Assembly (NCBI GenBank): GCA_002483365.1
Contig: DLHT01000011.1
Location: 186,001 to 250,000, forward strand
Direction of reading: 5' to 3'
From: Cellvibrio sp. UBA7661
GTDB lineage: Bacteria > Pseudomonadota > Gammaproteobacteria > Pseudomonadales > Cellvibrionaceae
DNA: 64,000 bases
In this document: in pieces, positions 58,320-64,000 of the stretch
How positions within the stretch are numbered: the stretch's first letter is position 1
Layout of the letters: each line of letters opens with the position of its first letter
The notes under the pieces: generated by a model
What the model was told of the DNA's origin: nothing
The model's input: the letters and a program-made list of their open reading frames with translations, nothing else
Databases searched by the model: none
Program-made: the position numbers and the translations under genes

Positions 58320-61300
58320 GTGAATAGTCCCTTGGTTAGCCAGCACAAACTTGCCGGGTTCCTCGCCGAATTTACCGATTACAGCGCATCCCGGCGGGCG
58401 CCTGCCGAGCATCAGGTGTTACTGCAATTGGCCAACCGTTTTTTTAACCATTATCCACTGGAGGAGTTGGTTGGACGGCGGCTGAGCGATGTGTTTGGCA
58501 GCCTCTATCAATGGTGGCAATTCATTCAGGTGTACGATGGGCTTCAGCCCAAAATCCAATTATTCAATCCAAGTCTCGCGGTGGACGGCTGGGTGTGCCC
58601 TCATACCGCGCTGGTGGTTTTGCAGCGGGATATGCCGTTCCTGGTGGATTCCATCCGCATAGAGCTAAACCGGCGCAATATTGCTATTTACACCATTAAA
58701 AGTACCGTGCTGAATCTGGTGCGCGACCGCGACCATCATCTGCTCGCGCTGGGTGATAACGGCCATACACCTGAACAATCAGCAGCGCCCGCTACTACAA
58801 CATCCGGCACCACAACAAAAGAAGCATTGATCGTGATGGAAATCAGTGCCCACAGCGACCAGCAGGAATTGGATGAAATTACCCGCAGTTTGTACAGCAT
58901 CCTGTGCGAGGTCACAAAAGTCGTTGCGGATTACCAACCCATGCGTGCTGCTGCATTAGCAGTAGAGCAAAACCTTAATTTTGCCGATGCCACACTGGCG
59001 GCGGCAGACATCCAGCAAACCAAAGCATTTATGCACTGGTTGACGGAAGATAAATTTACTTTTCTGGGCTATTCAGAATACGAATTCAAAGACATCGATG
59101 GCAAAAAAACATTGTGTGAAATTCCTGTGCAACGATTGGGCGTTTTTGCCTTGCGTGAAGCAACTGCGAATCCCGTTTTAGCGGTTGATGCGTTTAATGA
59201 GGGGATGGCGCGTTTTCATTTGGTGCCGCAGGTGATTACGTTTTCCAAATCGTCGGCACGCGCACGCGTCCATCGTTCGGCGTACTCGGATTACATCATC
59301 GTTAAACGCTTTAACACCAAAGGCGAGGTCACTGGTGAGGTGCGTTTTCTTGGCCTTTATACGTCGGTTGTGTACTTGATGAGTCCGTTTGAGATTCCAT
59401 TGATCGCAACCAAGGTTGCCAAAGTATTTGCGCGGACAGGGCTGGATGAATCCAGTCACGATGGCAAAAATTTCCGCCAATTATTGGAAACCTTTCCGCG
59501 CAACGAATTGTTTTTAAGTAGCAGCGCAGAGTTGTATGAAACCTTGATGGGTGTTGCACGCATTAATGAGCGTTCCATGGTGCGGTTATTTATGCGGCGC
59601 GATCCATTTGGAAAATTTATCAATTTCCTGGTGTATGTGCCGCGCGATTATTTTTCTACCAAAGTGCGCTTGGCAATTCAGGAACTGATTGGCAACGCAA
59701 TCGGCTCCCATGAATCACAATTCACTACCTATTTTTCGGAATCTATTCTTGCCCGCGTGTATTTGGTATTTAAAGTTGATAGTGCTGTACCTGCGCATAT
59801 CGATGTGGAGACCTTACAGGCGGGTATTGTGAATATTACCCGTTCATGGGAAGACTATTTGCACAGTGCGCTCATGGAAGCCCATGGTGAAGAAACGAGT
59901 GCGCATTTGTTACGCGAATACCGCGATGCATTTTCTTCCGCGTATCAGGAAAAATACGATGCGCGCACTGCCGTTGCCGATATTCATTCGATTGCCCAGT
60001 TATTTTCCGATGCGGCTGATGGCGCAGCTGAAAAAACTATTGCACTCAGTGTTTATCACTCACTGACTGGCGATGGCAATTTTATCCAATTCAAAGTCTT
60101 TCATAGGGCAACTACATTAGCGTTGTCCGATGTCATCCCGGTACTGGAAAACCTGGGCTTTCGTGTGGTCAGTGAAAGTGCATACGATATTTGTACGTTA
60201 TCGGGCCGGACAATTTGGTTGCATGATTTTAAGTTGGCCCATCAATTTTCAGCTGCACTTGATGTGTCTTCCATCAAAGAAAAGTTCATGCAGGCATTTG
60301 CGGCCATTTGGCAGGGGCTTGCCGATAACGACAGTTTTAATGTCTTGATTACCACTGCCAATCTGGAGTGGCGGCAAGTGGTGATGCTGCGTGCCTACGC
60401 AGGTTATATGCACCAGACATTATTCCCCTTTAGTGCCAATTACATGGCGCTGGCATTGGTGAATCAAGCAGAGCTTGCGCGCAAACTGGTTGAACTTTTC
60501 AGTTTAAAATTTGATCCTGATCGGGTAGATGAGCAAACACCGCAGCGCCTTGATGCATTGCATCAGGATATTCTCGCGCGTTTGGATTCAGTGCAAAACC
60601 TGAATGATGACCGGATTATCCGTCGCTTTCTGGCGTTGATTGATAATACGTTGCGCACCAATTTTTATCAGTTGGATGAGCAGGGCGCGGCCAAACCCTA
60701 TCTCTCACTAAAATTTTCACCACGCAAGTTGCCGGATATTCCGGCACCGCGCCCATTGTTTGAAGTTTTTGTCTATTCACCGCGCATGGAAGGCGTGCAT
60801 TTGCGTACCAGTAAAGTAGCGCGCGGTGGTTTGCGTTGGTCAGATCGCTTGCAAGATTACCGCACCGAGGTGTTGGGCTTGGTAAAAGCCCAACAAGTGA
60901 AAAATGCCGTGATTGTTCCCAGTGGTGCAAAAGGCGGTTTTGTGTGTAAAAAAATGCCGGTCAATGTCACACGCGAACAACAGCAAGCGGAGGGTATTGC
61001 GTGTTATCAATTGTTTATCCGTGGTTTGCTGGATTTAACCGATAACCTTGTTGAGGGTAGTATTCGTGCGCCGCGTCAGGTTATCCGCTACGACGACGAT
61101 CCTTATTTGGTGGTGGCCGCTGACAAAGGCACCGCCAGTTTTTCTGATATCGCCAATGCAATTTCAGCAGAATACGGGCATTGGTTGGGCGATGCGTTTG
61201 CCTCAGGCGGTAGTCAGGGATACGACCACAAAGGCATGGGCATTACTGCACGCGGTGCATGGATTTCGGTGCAGCGCCATTTCCGTGAAAAAAATATTGA

Positions 61301-63260
61301 TGTGCAATCACAATCGATTAGCGTCGTCGGTATTGGCGATATGGCGGGCGATGTGTTTGGCAACGGTATGTTGTTATCGCAAGCGGTGATGTTGGTTGCG
61401 GCATTTAATCACCAACATATTTTTATTGATCCCAACCCTGATCCAGCTCGCAGCTTTAGTGAGCGGCAGCGTTTATTTACCACACCGAAAACCACTTGGG
61501 CTGATTACAATGCATCGCTCATCAGCGAAGGCGGTGGTGTATTTAACCGCAGCGCCAAATCGATTCCTATTTCAGCGCAAATGCGCACACGGTTCGCGTT
61601 GGATGCAGCAAGCCTCACACCATCGGAATTAATCAATGCGTTATTAAAAGCACCGGTGGATTTAATTTGGAACGGTGGTATTGGCACTTATGTCAAAGCG
61701 AGCAATGAATCTCATGCGGATGTAGGCGATAAAGCTAACGATAGCCTGCGTGTAAGCGGTGATGAATTGCGCTGCAAAGTATTTGGAGAGGGCGGCAATT
61801 TGGGGATGACCCAGCGAGGTCGCATTGAATATTGTTTGCATGGTGGTGCTTGCAATACAGATTTTATTGATAACGCCGGTGGTGTGGATTGCTCTGACCA
61901 TGAAGTTAATATCAAAATTTTATTAAACGAAATTGTTGCCAATGGCGATTTAACACAAAAACAACGCAACCAGTTGCTAATCGATATGACTGAAAATGTT
62001 GCGCAATTGGTGTTGCATAACAATAGCCGCCAAACACAGGCAATTACCATTGCACAATCGGAAGCATTAAAGCGCAGCGCTGAATACCGCCGTTTTATGA
62101 ATGAATTGCAGCGGCAGGGGCGGCTCGACCGTAAACTGGAATTTCTGCCAACCGATGAGGTATTGCTGGAGCGCCAGACCCATGGTAAATCCTTAACGCG
62201 TCCTGAGCTTGCTATTCTAATTTCCTACGCAAAAGCGGTGCTGAAAGAAGATTTAACGCAAGCGAATATTGTGGATGATGAATATCTCGCAAAATTTATT
62301 GAAACCGCATTTCCACATAAAATCGCACAATTATTTCCTCTTGCGCTGCGCAATCATCGGTTGCGCTGTGAAATTGTCGCCACCCAAATTGCCAATGATA
62401 TGGTCAACACCATGGGAATCAGTTTTGCGCAGCGGCTGATGGAATCAACCGGCGCGAGTGCAGGGGATGTTGCCAAAGCTTATATCATCGCACGCGATAT
62501 TTATGCGATGCCTGAATTTCTAACCGCATTGGATTATGCGGGTACCAGCATTCCAGCAGAGCTGCATTTGCAATTAACCAACGATATGATGCGCAAAATT
62601 CGTCGCGCTGCGCGCTGGTTTTTGCGTAACCGTCGCAGTTATCTGAATCCCGCCAGTGAAGTGGAGTTGTTTGCTCCGGGCATGTTGCATATCAACCAAC
62701 ATTTGCCTGAATTATTAGTGGGAGATGCGCTACAGGAATGGGAAACGTCGGTGCAAAAATTGCGTGCGTTGTCGCTACCGGAAAGCCTGATAAGGCGTGT
62801 TGCCCATCCGGCCGATTTATATTCCGGCCTGAGTGTGGTGGAAGCAGCGCGCATTGCCAATACCGATTTACAGTTATTGGCACGTGTGTATTTTGCGCTG
62901 GGCAACTATTTAAGTTTGCCCTGGTTTTCCAACCAAATTTCCAATTTGTCGGTAGATAATTTTTGGCAAGCGATGGCTCGCGAAACCTATCTGGGCGATT
63001 TGGAATCCCAATTACGCAGCCTGAGTATTTCGCTCATCCGCTTTATCGATGACACGGTTGCCTCAGATGAGGTGACGGTTGTATTAGAGAATGTGATAGA
63101 CCGCTGGAGCCAGCAGCATCAACTATTGATTGCGCGGTGGAAATCCATGGTCAATGAATTGCAGGCAGTGAATGGTACTGATTTTGCGATGATTGCAGTT
63201 GCACTACGTGATTTATTGGATTTGGCTCAAGCGAGCCAGCATTGTAATAGCCTGGATTAA
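58320..63260 (+). CDS. gdhB: NAD-dependent glutamate dehydrogenase, large (L_180) type
   Basis: Tetrameric enzyme of about 180 kDa that deaminates glutamate to 2-oxoglutarate with NAD, mainly in catabolism of arginine and glutamate. The 1646-residue protein has an N-terminal regulatory part and a central catalytic domain with RWSDRLQDYRTEVLGLVKAQ, VPSGAKGGFV and KGTASFSDIANAIS, and the NAD-binding VVGIGDMAGDVFGNGML. The start is GTG 58320, with GGAG about 11 nt before it; no ATG is close. It follows the divergent moxR promoter region. Complete and of normal length for the family. Confidence 0.95.
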   Translation: MNSPLVSQHKLAGFLAEFTDYSASRRAPAEHQVLLQLANRFFNHYPLEELVGRRLSDVFGSLYQWWQFIQVYDGLQPKIQLFNPSLAVDGWVCPHTALVVLQRDMPFLVDSIRIELNRRNIAIYTIKSTVLNLVRDRDHHLLALGDNGHTPEQSAAPATTTSGTTTKEALIVMEISAHSDQQELDEITRSLYSILCEVTKVVADYQPMRAAALAVEQNLNFADATLAAADIQQTKAFMHWLTEDKFTFLGYSEYEFKDIDGKKTLCEIPVQRLGVFALREATANPVLAVDAFNEGMARFHLVPQVITFSKSSARARVHRSAYSDYIIVKRFNTKGEVTGEVRFLGLYTSVVYLMSPFEIPLIATKVAKVFARTGLDESSHDGKNFRQLLETFPRNELFLSSSAELYETLMGVARINERSMVRLFMRRDPFGKFINFLVYVPRDYFSTKVRLAIQELIGNAIGSHESQFTTYFSESILARVYLVFKVDSAVPAHIDVETLQAGIVNITRSWEDYLHSALMEAHGEETSAHLLREYRDAFSSAYQEKYDARTAVADIHSIAQLFSDAADGAAEKTIALSVYHSLTGDGNFIQFKVFHRATTLALSDVIPVLENLGFRVVSESAYDICTLSGRTIWLHDFKLAHQFSAALDVSSIKEKFMQAFAAIWQGLADNDSFNVLITTANLEWRQVVMLRAYAGYMHQTLFPFSANYMALALVNQAELARKLVELFSLKFDPDRVDEQTPQRLDALHQDILARLDSVQNLNDDRIIRRFLALIDNTLRTNFYQLDEQGAAKPYLSLKFSPRKLPDIPAPRPLFEVFVYSPRMEGVHLRTSKVARGGLRWSDRLQDYRTEVLGLVKAQQVKNAVIVPSGAKGGFVCKKMPVNVTREQQQAEGIACYQLFIRGLLDLTDNLVEGSIRAPRQVIRYDDDPYLVVAADKGTASFSDIANAISAEYGHWLGDAFASGGSQGYDHKGMGITARGAWISVQRHFREKNIDVQSQSISVVGIGDMAGDVFGNGMLLSQAVMLVAAFNHQHIFIDPNPDPARSFSERQRLFTTPKTTWADYNASLISEGGGVFNRSAKSIPISAQMRTRFALDAASLTPSELINALLKAPVDLIWNGGIGTYVKASNESHADVGDKANDSLRVSGDELRCKVFGEGGNLGMTQRGRIEYCLHGGACNTDFIDNAGGVDCSDHEVNIKILLNEIVANGDLTQKQRNQLLIDMTENVAQLVLHNNSRQTQAITIAQSEALKRSAEYRRFMNELQRQGRLDRKLEFLPTDEVLLERQTHGKSLTRPELAILISYAKAVLKEDLTQANIVDDEYLAKFIETAFPHKIAQLFPLALRNHRLRCEIVATQIANDMVNTMGISFAQRLMESTGASAGDVAKAYIIARDIYAMPEFLTALDYAGTSIPAELHLQLTNDMMRKIRRAARWFLRNRRSYLNPASEVELFAPGMLHINQHLPELLVGDALQEWETSVQKLRALSLPESLIRRVAHPADLYSGLSVVEAARIANTDLQLLARVYFALGNYLSLPWFSNQISNLSVDNFWQAMARETYLGDLESQLRSLSISLIRFIDDTVASDEVTVVLENVIDRWSQQHQLLIARWKSMVNELQAVNGTDFAMIAVALRDLLDLAQASQHCNSLD

Positions 63261-63316
63261 ATACCCAGGCGATCATCGGCCCGAGCTGTAAGCGCGAGCC
63301 ATCAGAGGAGGAATAT

Positions 63317-63538
63317 TTGAAAAGTATTGTTGTCAATCTGGCAATTTCGGCTGAAGAATTCCAGCGGCTATATGAAGGCAGTGCCAAAACGGTGTTTGCA
63401 CACAGCATCGATGGGCGAAGTATTCGTTTTCCGGCGGGTATTTTGCGCCCGTTTGTGTTGCACAGCGGGATTCGCGGACAGTTCCAGATTGATTTTGATG
63501 ATGACAACCGCTTCCAATCCATCCAGCGTTTAGCTTGA
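63317..63538 (+). CDS. DUF2835 family protein
   Basis: A 73-residue protein of the DUF2835 family, recognised from RLYEGSAKTVFAHSIDGRSI and RFPAGILRPFV, ending GQFQIDFDDDNRFQSI. TTG 63317 is the start, backed by a strong GAGGAGG 5 nt upstream. Function not established. It lies between the glutamate dehydrogenase gene and pyrD. Confidence 0.88.
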   Translation: MKSIVVNLAISAEEFQRLYEGSAKTVFAHSIDGRSIRFPAGILRPFVLHSGIRGQFQIDFDDDNRFQSIQRLA

Positions 63539-63561
63539 TGAAGGAAGCTTTGAGGTGATTT

Positions 63562-63596
63562 GGCGGCGTTAATCCAGTATCCTTGCCGCCTTCTTT
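63562..63596 (+). terminator. Possible weak terminator before pyrD
   Basis: GGCGGC (63562-63567) pairs with GCCGCC (63585-63590) over a 17-nt loop, followed by TTCTTT. The long loop makes this weak; it may only attenuate. Confidence 0.35.
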
Positions 63597-63630
63597 AACG
63601 TCGTTTTGACTGACTGCCCAAGAGCCTGCC

Positions 63631-64000
63631 ATGTACCACATTATTCGCGATCTTTTATTCCGTCTTGATGCTGAAACTTCCCATGAATTAAGCCTTGATG
63701 TGCTAGGTGCAGCCGAGCGCCTGCGCTTGCTGGGTTTGTTTACCGCCAGTATTCCCAGCAATCCTGTGCAAGTGATGGGATTGACCTTTGATAATCCGGT
63801 TGGATTAGCGGCGGGTCTGGATAAAAACGGCGATTATTTCAACGCATTGGGCGCTTTGGGGTTCGGGTTTGTTGAGATAGGGACAATTACGCCGCGCCCG
63901 CAACCGGGGAATCCACAGCCGCGTTTATTTCGTATCCCGGAAGCCCAAGGCATCATCAATCGCATGGGATTCAACAACAAAGGCGTAGATCATCTGATCG
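63631..64000 (+). CDS. pyrD: Dihydroorotate dehydrogenase (quinone), 5' part
   Basis: Membrane-associated flavoenzyme of pyrimidine synthesis, oxidising dihydroorotate with quinone. The 123 residues present include the N-terminal membrane-binding helix region (YHIIRDLLFRLDAETSHELS), LTFDNPVGLAAGLDKNGDYF with the flavin-binding glycines, GFVEIGTITPRPQPGNPQPR and MGFNNKGVDHL, all class 2 features. The gene runs off the right edge. AGAG lies 7 nt before ATG 63631. Confidence 0.95.
   Translation, partial: MYHIIRDLLFRLDAETSHELSLDVLGAAERLRLLGLFTASIPSNPVQVMGLTFDNPVGLAAGLDKNGDYFNALGALGFGFVEIGTITPRPQPGNPQPRLFRIPEAQGIINRMGFNNKGVDHLI

Noticed and set aside
1..64000. Mobile elements, integrases, CRISPR arrays, phage genes
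   Set aside because: None found: no transposase or integrase motifs, no spaced repeat arrays, and no tRNA-adjacent attachment duplication at 38092-38307.

Overview
The window is a continuous stretch of chromosomal DNA from a gammaproteobacterium, most likely Cellvibrionaceae (Cellvibrio-like). The evidence is the ygfX / nadB / rpoE(algU)-mucA-mucB-mucC neighbourhood arranged as in Pseudomonadales, an Anr/FNR regulator with the four-cysteine N-terminus, a large (about 180 kDa) NAD-glutamate dehydrogenase, the DUF2835-pyrD pair, and sugar-uptake genes of a plant-polymer degrader (galT-galK, a hexuronate-type MFS carrier). I infer the genus; I could not compare sequences. No transposase, integrase, phage gene, rRNA or CRISPR array is visible.

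Layout. 1-5830: ygfX 3' end, nadB, the sigma-E regulon core (rpoE, rseA, rseB, rseC) and arfB. 5833-8017: a glycosyltransferase, a PAP2 phosphatase and diacylglycerol kinase. 8189-12721: galT-galK, a short basic protein, bolA, trhO and a small unknown. 12833-16076: a secreted unknown protein, then a minus-strand group of an Fnr/Anr regulator, DUF4202 and SirB2, then a cold-shock gene. 16331-19017: a four-gene accessory group (secreted DUF1349 protein split by a frameshift at an A6 tract, peroxiredoxin, lipoprotein, small helical protein). 19117-26508: an FAD amine-oxidase-like protein overlapping tail to tail with an AddA/AddB-like helicase-nuclease pair. 26848-30836: hexuronate-type transporter, CBS protein, and an envelope lipoprotein operon (DUF4398, OmpA-like, BON). 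31012-37878: murI, rmuC, DUF2489, GNAT, trmA, a lipoprotein and an orphan PAS histidine kinase. 38092-38307: tRNA-Val and tRNA-Asp. 38519-38712: a 27-codon acidic microprotein gene behind a sigma-E-like promoter. 38978-49554: coiled-coil protein, D-cysteine desulfhydrase-like enzyme, cNMP-rhodanese fusion, DUF1853, nadK, phosphoesterase, rhomboid protease, DUF1315, pepN. 49919-58125: a NIT-like membrane protein facing the MoxR-DUF58-DUF4381-BatA-BatB/C-BatD operon. 58320-64000: NAD-glutamate dehydrogenase, DUF2835 and the 5' part of pyrD.

How it fits together. The clearest theme is envelope stress. By eye I find sequences resembling the GAACTT-N15/17-TCTGA type sigma-E/AlgU promoter upstream of rpoE itself, between rpoE and rseA, before dgkA, before the DUF4398-OmpA lipoprotein operon (reminiscent of the AlgU-controlled lptF locus of Pseudomonas) and before the 27-aa microprotein. 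These are motif reads without statistics. The most interesting unexplained items are the microprotein locus, the A6 frameshift in the DUF1349 gene with its accessory neighbours, and the cNMP-cNMP-rhodanese fusion.
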